Of a stretch of 64,000 bases of DNA, positions 1 to 8,910 are shown in pieces. Source of the stretch: Bacillus_BA songklensis (GTDB lineage: Bacteria; Bacillota; Bacilli; Bacillales; Bacillaceae_H). Each line of letters opens with the position of its first letter. The first letter of the stretch is position 1. A model generated the notes under the pieces. It was not told the origin of the DNA. It saw nothing but the letters and a program-made list of their open reading frames with translations, and did not search any database. The translations under genes were made by a program, and so were the position numbers. The stretch covers positions 248,001-312,000 of the forward strand of contig NZ_JBHRZT010000020.1 of NCBI RefSeq assembly GCF_042649685.1, given 5' to 3'.

Positions 1-846
1 AATAACATTTAATTGATTTTGAAGAAACTGGTGCTGGATCAGCATGCGCTGGTCTTGTTCCATTCCCCCGTGGTAAAATGCGACATTCTTTATGCCGTGA
101 TCCTTTAAAAACAACGCCAGCGTTTCTGTCCACATCCTGCTGGAACAATAAACGATTCCGGGTGATTTTAATTTTCGCACGTATTGCAACAACAGTTCCT
201 TTTTATGTTCGAAATCTTCTGCACGCTGTACCTGTAAAGCAATGTTAGGACGGTCCACCGAGTAGATGAGCCTTTTGACATCCGCAAGCTTTAATTGGGT
301 CATAATATCATCAATGACAGCTGGTGTAGCTGTAGCTGTAAGAGCCAGACAAGTCGGCCGTCCCAAGGATTCCGACACATCCCCCAGTTGTAAATAATCC
401 AAGCGAAAATCATGTCCCCATTGTGAAATACAATGAGCTTCATCTACGACAAATAACCCGATGTTCACCTTTTTTAGCGCTTCAATAATAAAAGGATTTT
501 GCAAAATTTCCGGTGATACATAAATGAATCGATAAGTAGATAACCGCTCTAGTGCTTGCTGTTTTTCGCTTTTAGATAAGAAGCTATTCAATGCGATAAC
601 CCGTTTTTCCCCTTTTGCCTTTAATTGCTGTACTTGGTCTTCCATAAGCGAAAGAAGAGGAGAGACGATTAGGACGGGCTGCTGTAAGATATAAGCGGGC
701 AGTTGATAACATAAAGATTTCCCCGTTCCCGTGGGCAAAACTGCAATCACATGTTCTCCGTCCAAAACCGTCTCTATCACTTCACGCTGACCTAAGCGAA
801 ACTGACTATGACCAAATCTCTGTTTTAACACTTCATCGATGTTCAA
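1..846 (-). CDS. recS: ATP-dependent DNA helicase, RecQ family (3' end off window)
   Basis: Superfamily 2 DNA helicase of the RecQ type, expected to unwind DNA 3'-5' in repair and recombination. The visible N-terminal part (about 280 residues) has the RecQ motif 0 region (FGHSQFRLGQRE), Walker A (PTGTGKS), the DEAH box (VVDEAHCISQWGHDFR) and motif III (ALTATATP). The C-terminal half, with RQC or HRDC domains if present, lies beyond base 1. I place the start at TTG 846, preceded by GGTGATAGG and matching the usual short N-terminus; an in-frame ATG at 876 is the alternative. It follows ypbB on the same strand, as recS does in B. subtilis, although here about 180 bp separate them. Confidence 0.9.
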   Translation of the reverse strand, partial: MNIDEVLKQRFGHSQFRLGQREVIETVLDGEHVIAVLPTGTGKSLCYQLPAYILQQPVLIVSPLLSLMEDQVQQLKAKGEKRVIALNSFLSKSEKQQALERLSTYRFIYVSPEILQNPFIIEALKKVNIGLFVVDEAHCISQWGHDFRLDYLQLGDVSESLGRPTCLALTATATPAVIDDIMTQLKLADVKRLIYSVDRPNIALQVQRAEDFEHKKELLLQYVRKLKSPGIVYCSSRMWTETLALFLKDHGIKNVAFYHGGMEQDQRMLIQHQFLQNQLNVI

Positions 847-1025
847 CCTATCACCGCTTTTCCAAATATTACTCATCTTTTTCTTTCATTATACTTCCAA
901 AGACATGGAATGAGTAGAATTGAAAATGAACCGCCATGAAAAATTGGCGAAATCCAATGGTTCCTTGACGTTTCATTTTGGTTTAAAACTTGATTGCCGT
1001 CTTTTTCAGCACTTATAGTACCTCC

Positions 1026-2135
1026 CTAGCCAAAATACCTTGCCAATACCATTCTAATTTGAAAATACGTTGCCTCTTCACGAAGTGCTTCTTTAATATC
1101 TTTTAATTTATTTGTTTGTGCCTGTTCAATCACTGTCATAATCTTTTTCTGCAACTGATCCGATACATATGGCGCAATTGAAAAATCTGGAACAAATAGA
1201 GCAAGTTCAACGAGGTGATCTTCAATGGTACTTTGTTTTAATCGACGAATAGCTGTGATATCCTCTATCGTTTTCCCTTGCTTTAATAACTCAAGGGTTT
1301 TCATGGTCGAGATGGTAAGCGGAACGGATGAGGCGGCTTCCGGAATGAGTGAAGCAAGAATCGGAAAAGCCTTTTCATCTTCCATTATTTTTTGCAAACA
1401 AAAATGCAGTACACTCACTTGTAAATAATGAACCCGATGTTCATCCATTCCATATAAGTCGGCTATTTGCTTTTTTGTAAGACCAGCTCTTTTAAAACCT
1501 GAAAACTGGAGAACGAAAAGATCAGCTTCTGTTGAATGGCGTCTCTCCAGGCAAACGGATAACTCATAAAACAGTTGCCTTGCTAAATCCGATCTGGACA
1601 GTCTTTGTCGTTTCAGAAAACCTTTTGTCCAATTTAGCACCTTCATATCATGGGTAACAGGCAAAAAGTACGTTTCATGATACACTAAGTGAGAAAGGGT
1701 TTGAATCAAGAGTGTAAGCCGTGATAAAAACAATAAACTTACATTCATATAACGCCATCCGTCTAAATAGGGAGATAGCGGAAATCGATCCAGCTGTTCC
1801 TGTAAATATCCTTGTCCCTCTTGTGTCAGTATCCATTTTGCCTGCTCTCTTTCTACTATGTACCCTTTACCTTCTAACCGTTTGACATATTGAGCAAAAG
1901 TTTCTTTTTTTAAATAAGGAAAGCTTTGAAATAATTGAGAAATTCGATATAATTTCCCGTCCTGGATGGTTTGGGCTGACTTTTTCCCTGTCAACAAATG
2001 GTAGATTCCAAATACCGTCCTTTCCCCTTTAAACTCATTCAAACAATATAAGATAATAGTGGACAAAAAATTCAATTGACTTCTCACCCTTTCCTCTTTA
2101 TTGTACCAAAAGAACCACTTCACATGTTTTTCCAT
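1026..2135 (-). CDS. ypbB: YpbB-like helix-turn-helix protein encoded next to RecQ helicase
   Basis: Protein of up to 369 residues matching the B. subtilis YpbB type, whose C-terminal part carries an RQC-like helix-turn-helix (around residues 275-335, including LELLKQGKTIEDI). The family is genetically linked to recS and may supply a DNA-binding module to the helicase; its precise role is not established. No catalytic motif is visible. The ATG at 2135 has only a weak ribosome binding site, and a start up to about 20 codons downstream is possible. It diverges from fer, with a 185-bp shared promoter region. Confidence 0.82.
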   Translation of the reverse strand: MEKHVKWFFWYNKEERVRSQLNFLSTIILYCLNEFKGERTVFGIYHLLTGKKSAQTIQDGKLYRISQLFQSFPYLKKETFAQYVKRLEGKGYIVEREQAKWILTQEGQGYLQEQLDRFPLSPYLDGWRYMNVSLLFLSRLTLLIQTLSHLVYHETYFLPVTHDMKVLNWTKGFLKRQRLSRSDLARQLFYELSVCLERRHSTEADLFVLQFSGFKRAGLTKKQIADLYGMDEHRVHYLQVSVLHFCLQKIMEDEKAFPILASLIPEAASSVPLTISTMKTLELLKQGKTIEDITAIRRLKQSTIEDHLVELALFVPDFSIAPYVSDQLQKKIMTVIEQAQTNKLKDIKEALREEATYFQIRMVLARYFG

Positions 2136-2320
2136 GTTTACTTCTTTTCATTTACGGGCATCAATATACGGGAAAGTCCTTGTCTGATAAGTATTCTCAA
2201 TGACTTTACTATTGAAAAGTTATCAAAACAGTTTTAAAATAAAAACGAAGATTAAAATAAGCAAACCTCAAAAGAGGTAGAAATTAGCATTATACGTGAG
2301 AGATTATAGGAGGTCTTGTT

Positions 2321-2569
2321 ATGCCAAAGTATACAATTGTTGACAAAGAAACTTGCATTGCATGCGGTGCGTGTGGAGCAGCTGCACCAGACATTTACGA
2401 TTACGACGATGAAGGCATCGCATTTGTAACATTAGATGACAACCAGGGAATCATTGAAGTTCCTGATGTATTATTAGATGACATGATGGATGCAGCAGAA
2501 GGCTGTCCTACCGACTCTATTAAAGTTGCTGATGAGCCATTTGAAGGCGACGCAACTAAATTCGAATAA
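2321..2569 (+). CDS. fer: Ferredoxin, single 4Fe-4S cluster
   Basis: Small acidic electron carrier of 82 residues. The cluster ligands are visible as Cys12, Cys15 and Cys18 in CIACGAC, with Cys62 in the EGCPTDS segment, the pattern of the monocluster Bacillus ferredoxin. The position that would hold a second cluster is degenerate (GAAAPD), so it binds one cubane. In the family it donates electrons to cytochrome P450s and other redox enzymes in the cytosol. A strong AGGAGG lies 8 bp before the ATG, and a rho-independent terminator follows directly, so it is probably monocistronic. Confidence 0.96.
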   Translation: MPKYTIVDKETCIACGACGAAAPDIYDYDDEGIAFVTLDDNQGIIEVPDVLLDDMMDAAEGCPTDSIKVADEPFEGDATKFE

Positions 2570-2580
2570 TTCTTCAATTT

Positions 2581-2614
2581 AAAAGCGACTCCTATAGAAG
2601 AGTCGCTTTTTTAT
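2581..2614 (+). terminator. Rho-independent terminator of fer
   Basis: A GCGACTC/GAGTCGC stem with a 7-base loop is followed by a run of six T, 12 bp after the fer stop codon. Confidence 0.9.
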
Positions 2615-3141
2615 ATTAGTATGCTGTTTGTTCATCAAACCATCTCTCGAAAAGAGGATAGGTTCAAAAAACATGCCCGAAGATAGACCATATGCTATTG
2701 TCATGGTCCATTATAACTTATCTCGAATTAAAAGTAAATAACGAACCTCTCACTTCTTTGAGCGCTATAAAGGCAAAACAGAAATCAGCACTCGGAAACA
2801 CCTGCAAGCTACCGCTAAATGAATTGAAGAGTGTAAAGAACTCCAAGAACAAAATGGTAAGTATCAAATGAAAAAATTGTCCTTTTATAAGAAGAGATTT
2901 CTTTATTTGAGAATATTATAAATTATAATTTACTTTACTAAACTGCCTCCGCGCCTTAAAATCCGAGTATAACAATCGGTAAAACTGAACATTCTTAAAA
3001 AAACGAGATATAATGTTCGTGAAAATAAGATTTCTTTTATTGGTAACGGTTACATTATGAACATTTGCCAAAACCAATTGACGGAATTTTTATATTATGT
3101 TAAATTATCAAATATTTAAGTCCATAAAGGGAGAGATTACG
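2615..3141. other. Intergenic region between fer and serA with a decayed coding remnant
   Basis: No intact gene is seen in this 527-bp stretch. From about 2750 to 2921 one forward frame reads FFERYKGKTEI...HLQATAK, a single TGA, then IEECKELQEQNGKYQMKK before stopping, which looks like the tail of a decayed gene; I could not assign the family. A possible SigA -35 (TTGACG, 3078-3083) with a weak -10 (TTAAAT, 3100-3105) precedes serA. No T-box or other riboswitch was recognised here. Confidence 0.4.
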
Positions 3142-4716
3142 ATGTATCGCATTCTTGTCGCTGATGCTATCAGCAGTGAGGGCTTGGCTCCATTACTAAA
3201 GGCGGAGAATATTGAGGTAATACAGAAAAAAGTAGGGGAAGTAGAAGATTCGTTACATATTTATGACGCTCTTCTTGTCCGAAGCGCAACACAAGTCACA
3301 GAGGAATTATTAACTAAAATGACTAACTTAAAAATTGTTGGGCGCGCGGGTGTTGGCGTTGACAACATTGATGCTGATGCAGCTACAAAACGTGGAATCG
3401 TCGTCATTAACGCACCAAACGGTAACACCATTTCTACAGCGGAACATACTTTTGCCATGATGGCAAGCTTAGTTCGTCATATTCCACAAGCAAATATCTC
3501 TGTTAAATCAAGAGAATGGAATCGCTCTGCTTTTGTCGGGACAGAGCTATACAACAAGCAACTTGGAATCATAGGATTTGGCCGTATCGGCTCAGAAATT
3601 GCGAAACGGGCAAAAGCGTTTGGAATGAAGGTCTGTGTTTTTGACCCATTCTTAACCGCAACAAGAGCGGAAAAACTAGGCGTTAACTCAGTATCGCTAG
3701 ATTCATTATTAGCGGCAGCAGATATCATCACCGTCCACACTCCTCTTACAAAAGAAACAAAAGGGCTACTAAATCGTGAAACACTTGCCAAAACAAAGAA
3801 AGGTGTTTATTTATTGAACTGTGCGAGAGGCGGCATCATTGATGAAGAAGCACTCATTCATTATTTAGAAATCGGGCATGTAAAAGGAGCGGCACTTGAT
3901 GTATTTGAAGTAGAACCTCCTATTGACAATAAATTGCTTGATTTTGCCCAAGTGATTACAACTCCTCATCTTGGCGCATCTACAAAAGAAGCACAGCTTA
4001 ACGTTGCGGAAGATGTGGCTTTTGAAGTGCTGCAATTTCTTGAAGGAAAGCCTGTCAGCTCTTCTATTAATTTGCCTGCCATATCAAAAGAAGTATTTGA
4101 AAAGATATACCCATACACAACATTAACAAAACAAATGGGGTCTATTATTTCACAATGTATGAGAGAACCGGTTCAAGAAATTTCCGTAACGTATGCCGGA
4201 ACAGTCGCTGATTTAGAAACCAACTATATCACAAGAGGCGTATTAGCCGGGTTTTTAAAACCTCGTGTTGATCACCCGGTTAACGAAGTCAATGCCTCTA
4301 TGGTTGCCAAACAACAAGGGATTACTTTTGGAGAAAAAGTATCTGATGACACACAAGGTTACTCCAATATTGTTCAAGTAACGGTTAAAGGAGATCATAA
4401 CTCATTTACGATTACGGGAACCTATATTCAAGACTATGGTCCTCGGATTGTTAACATTCAAGCATTTGATATCGACTTTGCGCCGGAAGGACACTTAGTG
4501 TATATTCAGCACACCGATAAGCCGGGTGTAATCGGGAATGTAGGTAAAGTGCTCGGTGATCACAATGTCAATATCGCGACGATGCAAGTAGGACGTAAAC
4601 AAAAGGGCGGAGAGGCAATCATGATGCTCTCCTTTGATAAACAACTGGATGACAATATACTTGCAACTCTACAAAGTGTCAGTGAAATCGTATCTATTCA
4701 TAAAATTGAGCTATAA
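3142..4716 (+). CDS. serA: D-3-phosphoglycerate dehydrogenase
   Basis: First enzyme of serine synthesis: it oxidises 3-phosphoglycerate to 3-phosphohydroxypyruvate with NAD. The 524-residue protein has an N-terminal catalytic part, the Rossmann fingerprint GFGRIGSEIA (around residues 145-155), the dehydrogenase segments NCARGGIIDE and HLGASTKEAQ, an intervening ASB domain and a C-terminal ACT domain (about 450-524, VYIQHTDKPGVIGNVG) that normally binds serine for feedback inhibition. The start at 3142 has GGGAGAG nine bases upstream and gives the normal length; a 15-codon upstream extension lacks a ribosome binding site. A repeat element with a terminator follows immediately. Confidence 0.97.
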   Translation: MYRILVADAISSEGLAPLLKAENIEVIQKKVGEVEDSLHIYDALLVRSATQVTEELLTKMTNLKIVGRAGVGVDNIDADAATKRGIVVINAPNGNTISTAEHTFAMMASLVRHIPQANISVKSREWNRSAFVGTELYNKQLGIIGFGRIGSEIAKRAKAFGMKVCVFDPFLTATRAEKLGVNSVSLDSLLAAADIITVHTPLTKETKGLLNRETLAKTKKGVYLLNCARGGIIDEEALIHYLEIGHVKGAALDVFEVEPPIDNKLLDFAQVITTPHLGASTKEAQLNVAEDVAFEVLQFLEGKPVSSSINLPAISKEVFEKIYPYTTLTKQMGSIISQCMREPVQEISVTYAGTVADLETNYITRGVLAGFLKPRVDHPVNEVNASMVAKQQGITFGEKVSDDTQGYSNIVQVTVKGDHNSFTITGTYIQDYGPRIVNIQAFDIDFAPEGHLVYIQHTDKPGVIGNVGKVLGDHNVNIATMQVGRKQKGGEAIMMLSFDKQLDDNILATLQSVSEIVSIHKIEL

Positions 4717-4717
4717 T

Positions 4718-4881
4718 AAAAAAGAGGCTGTCCCATAAGTCTCTAATCCATGACAAAAGTTGGCCTTTAAAAGGACCCGTCACGGAATCTTCTGGTTTTG
4801 CTGGATTTTCATGACAGGTCCTTTCAGGAGGATGATTCAAAAGGTATGTCTTTTTATACCTTTTGAATCATCCTCTTCTTT
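4718..4881. repeat. Repeat family 1, copy A (two-hairpin element ending in a terminator)
   Basis: The element begins AAAAAAGAGGCTGTCCC two bases after the serA stop and runs to the stop of the convergent M23 peptidase gene. It contains a large hairpin (arms GGACCCGTCA and TGACAGGTCC, about 4774-4822) and a 20-bp stem (4828-4875, GAGGATGATTCAAAAGG arms) followed by TTCTTTTT, usable as a terminator in both directions. Near-identical or related copies lie at 5682, 24015, 32905, 35968 and 50854. The ends, AAAAAGAGG(C/A)TG, are short inverted repeats. Confidence 0.85.
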
Positions 4882-5607
4882 TTAAGAATTGGACTGTACG
4901 GTAGCGGCATAAATAACTATTGTTTGTCCAATATAAATCGAATCTGATTTTAAAGTGTTCCATTTTTTGATTTGTCCGATAGTGGTGTTATATTTATTGG
5001 CCAATTCCCAAAGCGTGTCCCCTTGTTGAACGGTCTCTTCTATTTTATGATTCGATTCTACCTCTGTTGTTTGTTTAAACACCTCTTTACTTGTATAGCG
5101 GTCATCTAAATATGCATACAAACGCTTTTGGTCTAATACTAAAAGGGGATTTAAAGCATTTGATTTCTCGTTATTCCAAGAACCTTTATGTACTTCAAAA
5201 TGCAAATGGGCTCCCGATGATCTACCTGTGTTCCCTACTTCTCCAATTTTTTGACGGGCTTGTACCACATTGCCCTCAAAAACAAACCGTTTATGCAAAT
5301 GTGCATAAACAGTTTCGTAACCATTTTCCTGCTGGACAAAGATGACATGTCCATATGTATCGGAAAAATAAGAACGGGAAACAATCCCCTTACTTACGGA
5401 CATGACATCTGTTCCAACCGGGGCGGCGATATCGATTCCGTGATGCTGCGCATCACGAGAACCGAACACATCCGAAATTTTTCCTTCAACCGGCCATTGC
5501 CAGCTCCCATTTTCTTCCGCTTTTGCCATTTTCCCGCCCACAAACAGAAGGCCAATACATAGTGCCATAATGACCACGACTAAAATGCGCCTAACAAAAT
5601 CAAGCAT
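4882..5607 (-). CDS. M23 family metallopeptidase with C-terminal LysM domain
   Basis: Predicted membrane-anchored or secreted cell-wall endopeptidase of 241 residues. An N-terminal hydrophobic segment (about residues 7-26) ends near AKAEE. The lysostaphin-type M23 domain follows (about 35-145) with zinc-site motifs HHGIDIAAP and HLHFEVH and the intermediate YAHLHKR. A LysM peptidoglycan-binding motif (QGDTLWELANKYN, about 185-232) closes the protein. The start at 5607 has a perfect AGGAGG six bases upstream; a longer frame to 5640 does not. The architecture recalls SpoIIQ-like or germination/sporulation M23 proteins, but the C-terminal LysM differs from SpoIIQ, so no symbol is given. The gene is flanked by repeat family 1 copies A and B. 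Confidence 0.85.
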   Translation of the reverse strand: MLDFVRRILVVVIMALCIGLLFVGGKMAKAEENGSWQWPVEGKISDVFGSRDAQHHGIDIAAPVGTDVMSVSKGIVSRSYFSDTYGHVIFVQQENGYETVYAHLHKRFVFEGNVVQARQKIGEVGNTGRSSGAHLHFEVHKGSWNNEKSNALNPLLVLDQKRLYAYLDDRYTSKEVFKQTTEVESNHKIEETVQQGDTLWELANKYNTTIGQIKKWNTLKSDSIYIGQTIVIYAATVQSNS

Positions 5608-5681
5608 TCTGATCCTCCTATGTATATTTTGTACATACATATACTTTACGCATTTCCATTATTTTATAGACCTAAAAAATG

Positions 5682-5831
5682 AAAAAGAGGATAACTCAAA
5701 ATCATCCCTTTTGAGTTATCCTCCTGAAAGGGCCCGTCAAGAAAATCCAGCAATAGCAAGAGATTTTATGACGGGTCCCTTTCAGTAAAAATCGATTCTT
5801 GTAATATACTCGAAGCTTATGAGACAGCTTC
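5682..5831. repeat. Repeat family 1, copy B (inverted orientation)
   Basis: Starts AAAAAGAGGATAACTCAAAA, so the terminator hairpin comes first (GAGGATAACTCAAAA with TTTTGAGTTATCCTC). The large hairpin (GGGCCCGTCA with TGACGGGTCCC) and an AT-rich tail ending TTATGAGACAGCTTC follow. It is more diverged than copies A, C and D and lies between rsiX and the promoter of the M23 peptidase gene. Confidence 0.75.
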
Positions 5832-5878
5832 TGTTCTGCCGTTGAAAGCTGACTTTCGGTTGCCTCAATAGCCTTCTG

Positions 5879-7006
5879 TTACCTCTCTTCATTCTTTGGA
5901 GTAATAACATTTGGAGCTGCCGGAACTGTGTAGCGTTCCTGTAAACGGATGTCACCAACTTTATCGATGGTGCCCCCCTCGAATTTGATGGACTTATAGC
6001 CAAAGTCGCGGGCGGTGAGCATGATGGCATGCAGCATATAAACATATTGCTCCTCGTTCCGCAGTTTCGTATCATTGGAAAATCTTATTATTAGATGGGT
6101 TTCATCACTCTTAATCTTTTCAATTTTCACATCATCTGGAATAGAAGCATGGAGCTTATCTAATTCATCATCTTTCTTCATGGCTTCCATCGCTTCACCA
6201 AACGTTTTGTATGATTCATGTGTTGGAGCTAACAACTTCGGATGGTCTTTGTCCAGTTGATAAATTAAATAGGCTTTTCGTAAGATGGGATGTATCGGAA
6301 GTGTCTTCAATTCACCTGTGTTCCCTAACCTAATCCCTTTACGGCCATCTGTCTCAAACTCTACTTCATCATATGGAAGCCAGCGAAAAGTTTCTTCAAG
6401 TGAATCTATAAACATCGTCTCCGCGGTCGATCCGATTCCATAAGGATGATTTGCTTCCACCGTTACTTTTACTAAATGTTGGCTTTCCATAAGGTTTAGA
6501 TCCTGAATGATATTTTTGGACAAACCAAGCTTCTCTTCATCCAATTCACCAGCCTTCTTCTTTATGGATTGAACAATCGCGTCGCCCTCATCCTTGACCA
6601 TATAAGTAAGAGGAACCACAAACTGAATACTTTGATCAGGCGCAGCAACCGTAATGTAGTTTTTCCCTTCCGGTTTTAAAAGAGAAGGCTTCACCATAAT
6701 TCCTTGCCCGTTTTGCTTTTGAACTTCAACGGCAGGTTGCCCTCCTTTTTCCATTCCAGCCTGATTTTGAGCGGAAGATGGCTCTAGCTTCTCCTCTGGC
6801 GGAAAAAGCGGAAGAGCCAATACTACTAAAAGCAACGCAACAGCTGCTGATGCTAAGCCTGACAAAATCCACATCCTTTGCGGCTTTCTTTCCATCTTTT
6901 TTTGGATGCTTTGATAAACCTCTTGTAAAGACCGGTCATCATTCGGCTTTGGCATGCGGGTCAGTAATTCCTCAATTTGTTTTTCGTTCCACTGTCCCAT
7001 CTTCAC
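5879..7006 (-). CDS. rsiX: Anti-sigma factor RsiX
   Basis: Membrane-bound anti-sigma factor expected to hold SigX inactive. The 375-residue protein has a cytoplasmic N-terminus (about 1-45) that would bind sigma, one transmembrane helix (about 46-65, GLASAAVALLLVVLALPLF) and a long extracytoplasmic region that senses envelope conditions. It overlaps the end of sigX by about 35 bp in another frame, which fits translational coupling. ATG codons two residues apart (7006 and 7000) both lie near the purine-rich GGGAGGGAGCAAG, so the exact start is not settled. The identification rests on gene context and topology together. Confidence 0.9.
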   Translation of the reverse strand: MKMGQWNEKQIEELLTRMPKPNDDRSLQEVYQSIQKKMERKPQRMWILSGLASAAVALLLVVLALPLFPPEEKLEPSSAQNQAGMEKGGQPAVEVQKQNGQGIMVKPSLLKPEGKNYITVAAPDQSIQFVVPLTYMVKDEGDAIVQSIKKKAGELDEEKLGLSKNIIQDLNLMESQHLVKVTVEANHPYGIGSTAETMFIDSLEETFRWLPYDEVEFETDGRKGIRLGNTGELKTLPIHPILRKAYLIYQLDKDHPKLLAPTHESYKTFGEAMEAMKKDDELDKLHASIPDDVKIEKIKSDETHLIIRFSNDTKLRNEEQYVYMLHAIMLTARDFGYKSIKFEGGTIDKVGDIRLQERYTVPAAPNVITPKNEER

Positions 7007-7532
7007 ACTTGCTCCCTCCCCTTGATGAAAGCACCATCATTTTTTTCCTTAACACCTGAAGCGCACGATGCTGAGTCGTTTTCACTTTGCTCTCTGTCCA
7101 TCCAAGCACTTGTGCAGTTTCGGAAATGGATAGTGATTGCATATATCGTAGAATGATAACAGATCGTTGATCTACTGTACACTTTTCCAGACATTGATAC
7201 ATCATTTGAATTTCCTCATTTTTCACAGCCAACTCTTCTGGTAAAGGCGTGTTGTCCACTAAGGAGTTTTTATTCCAATCAAAAACATCCAACACTTTTT
7301 GCTTCCAGCTTTTTTGCTTTCGAAAGTGATCAATAGCAACATTTCTGGCAATCGAAAATAACCACGTTTTCTCATGGCTTTTGCCTTCAAACCGCTCGTA
7401 CGATTTTAAAACACGAATGTAGACCTCTTGTACGAGATCTTCAGCCATTTCACGGCTGCGAACCATATACATTAAAAATTGAAAGAGATCTTGATGATAT
7501 TTTTCGTAAAGCTGTTGAAAGACCGCGTTCAC
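6972..7532 (-). CDS. sigX: ECF-type RNA polymerase sigma factor SigX
   Basis: Extracytoplasmic-function sigma factor of 186 residues. Region 2 is visible around 10-80 (YEKYHQDLFQFL, DLVQEVYIRVL, TWLFSIARNVAIDHFRK) and region 4 around 115-165 (RSVIILRYMQSLSISETAQVLGWTESKVKTTQHRA). In B. subtilis SigX controls cell-surface charge and antimicrobial peptide resistance genes. Translation begins at GTG 7532, preceded by GGGAGGG. It overlaps rsiX and has a clear autoregulatory promoter upstream. Confidence 0.95.
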   Translation of the reverse strand: MNAVFQQLYEKYHQDLFQFLMYMVRSREMAEDLVQEVYIRVLKSYERFEGKSHEKTWLFSIARNVAIDHFRKQKSWKQKVLDVFDWNKNSLVDNTPLPEELAVKNEEIQMMYQCLEKCTVDQRSVIILRYMQSLSISETAQVLGWTESKVKTTQHRALQVLRKKMMVLSSRGGSKCEDGTVERKTN

Positions 7533-7561
7533 CGTTCTTCCCTCCCGCTCTCATTATTTTA

Positions 7562-7588
7562 GTCGTTTTCTCTCTTTAAAAAGTTACA
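7562..7588 (-). promoter_or_regulatory. SigX-type autoregulatory promoter upstream of sigX
   Basis: On the minus strand TGTAAC (7583-7588) is followed after exactly 17 bases by CGAC (7562-7565), matching the -35/-10 pattern recorded for SigX promoters. It lies 30 bp before the sigX GTG and starts just past the stop codon of the upstream permease gene. Confidence 0.75.
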
Positions 7589-7590
7589 AG

Positions 7591-8631
7591 TCATTTTCTA
7601 TATCTCCGGATAAATAAGATGGAAAATATTGGCGCACCTGCAAGAGCCGTGATAACCCCTATCGGCAATTCACGCGGTGTGATAATAGTCCTGGCGATCA
7701 AATCGGCCAGCACTAAAAATGCACCTCCGTTTAATAATGATAACGGCAACAGATGACGGTAATTAGAACCGATATACAGACGGGTGACATGCGGGATAAC
7801 CAGCCCTACAAATCCAATTGTTCCTGAAACGGCAACAGCCCCCCCTGTTAATAAAGAAGAAGCAAATAAAAGGAGGATTTTGGATCTCCCCACATTCACC
7901 CCGAGTGATTGGGCGACTTCATCGCCAAACGTTAGCGCATTTAAGTCTCTTAAACATAATAACATGATTAATAAACCGGTCGTGAAGAAAGGAAGAAACA
8001 ACTGGATATATGCCCAGCCGCGCATGGATACACTCCCTAATAACCACGTCATAATTTGGCGCAACTCTTCCCCGGATAAAGCAATGAGCAGGGAAATAAC
8101 CGCACTCAAAAAAGAACTCAAGATAATGCCTATTAAAATGATCGACTCAATTGTTAGTCTTTTTAGTAAGACTGTGGAGGTGAAAATAATAAAGGCCAAT
8201 GCCAGCAGAGCGGTCATGACACTAACCAAAGGCAATGTATACCCTTTTAGCAAAGGAAGCTGAAGATGAAAAAATAAAACGGCCACCGCTCCTAACGAGG
8301 CTCCTGATGAAACCCCCAGTGTATAAGGATCAGCCAGTGGATTTTTCAGTAGTCCCTGCAATGCTGCCCCTGAGACAGCAAGAGCCGCTCCAATCAAAAA
8401 GCTTAAAATCACGCGGGGAAGACGAATGGATGTAATAAGGGGCGTCATTTGTTCCTGCTGCTCAATAGGAATGGGCAGCTGGAACAAAAAACCCGCCAAA
8501 ATTTTACCGATCATCGAAATGGGGATATGAATAGAGCCAATGCTAATTCCCATTAATGCCGTAATGATCACAAAACCTATACTGGACATATATACCATGA
8601 ATAAACGATGAGTTTCTCTATTATTTTTCAA
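7591..8631 (-). CDS. btuC: FecCD-family ABC permease, probable cobalamin transporter
   Basis: Integral membrane permease of 346 residues with about ten hydrophobic segments and the FecCD signatures (LRLPRVIL-like SIRLPRVILSFLIGAALAVSGA near 70-90, and TLGVSSGASLGAV, GFVGLVIPHVTRLYIG). Family members move iron siderophores, haem or vitamin B12. A cobalamin riboswitch aptamer lies upstream on the same strand, so B12 or a precursor is the likely substrate. No binding protein or ATPase gene is adjacent, so partners must be encoded elsewhere or have been lost. The start is TTG or ATG near GGAGTTAAGCAG. It runs into sigX with a 58-bp gap. Confidence 0.8.
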   Translation of the reverse strand: MKNNRETHRLFMVYMSSIGFVIITALMGISIGSIHIPISMIGKILAGFLFQLPIPIEQQEQMTPLITSIRLPRVILSFLIGAALAVSGAALQGLLKNPLADPYTLGVSSGASLGAVAVLFFHLQLPLLKGYTLPLVSVMTALLALAFIIFTSTVLLKRLTIESIILIGIILSSFLSAVISLLIALSGEELRQIMTWLLGSVSMRGWAYIQLFLPFFTTGLLIMLLCLRDLNALTFGDEVAQSLGVNVGRSKILLLFASSLLTGGAVAVSGTIGFVGLVIPHVTRLYIGSNYRHLLPLSLLNGGAFLVLADLIARTIITPRELPIGVITALAGAPIFSILFIRRYRK

Positions 8632-8664
8632 ACTGCTTAACTCCTTTTATCCCTGTTATGTATT

Positions 8665-8822
8665 AAAAAAAGCGGGGCTGGCTCGTGCAGCTGGACAATC
8701 AAGAAAAGCGAAACGAGCCCGCTTAGCCCCATAGGGAATTGGAGCTTCTGAGAAGGAACCGCTTTTTGGTTCCGCAGGAAGAAGCGAAATTACCGTGGGG
8801 GCTGGCTCGTGCAGCTGGATAA
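8665..8822 (-). repeat. Repeat family 3 element between riboswitch and btuC
   Basis: An internally symmetrical GC-richer element. TCCAGCTGCACGAGCCAGCC occurs twice, near both ends (about 8671-8695 and 8797-8820), and an internal hairpin reads GGAACCAAAAAGCGGTTCC. A related copy is at 56121-56243. It resembles, from memory, a GC-rich intergenic element common in Bacillaceae genomes (CAGCxxCTAGCCCC type). An open frame through it has no family features. Confidence 0.65.
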
Positions 8823-8865
8823 TTTCAACGTGCACCTTATACTTTCTTGTCGAGCAAAAAACGTA

Positions 8866-8910
8866 AGGGTGTTCAAAAAGTACCAGAAATCGTACTTTTT
8901 TGAACACCCT
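8866..8910 (-). terminator. Terminator hairpin, candidate cobalamin riboswitch expression platform
   Basis: AGGGTGTTCAAAAAGTAC and its complement form an 18-bp stem with an 8-base loop; on the minus strand it is followed by TTACGTTTTTTG. It lies 80 bases after the aptamer and 235 bases before the btuC start, as expected for ligand-controlled termination. Confidence 0.7.

Noticed and set aside
2583..2614. CRISPR-like repetition around fer and serA and in the interspersed repeats
   Set aside because: Repeats are single, dispersed and hairpin-forming, with no regular spacers and no cas genes.
8656..8907. Open frame of 83 codons on the minus strand between the B12 riboswitch and btuC
   Set aside because: It runs through the terminator hairpin and the GC-rich repeat, has no ribosome binding site and no protein-like pattern; the frame is a by-product of the repeat.
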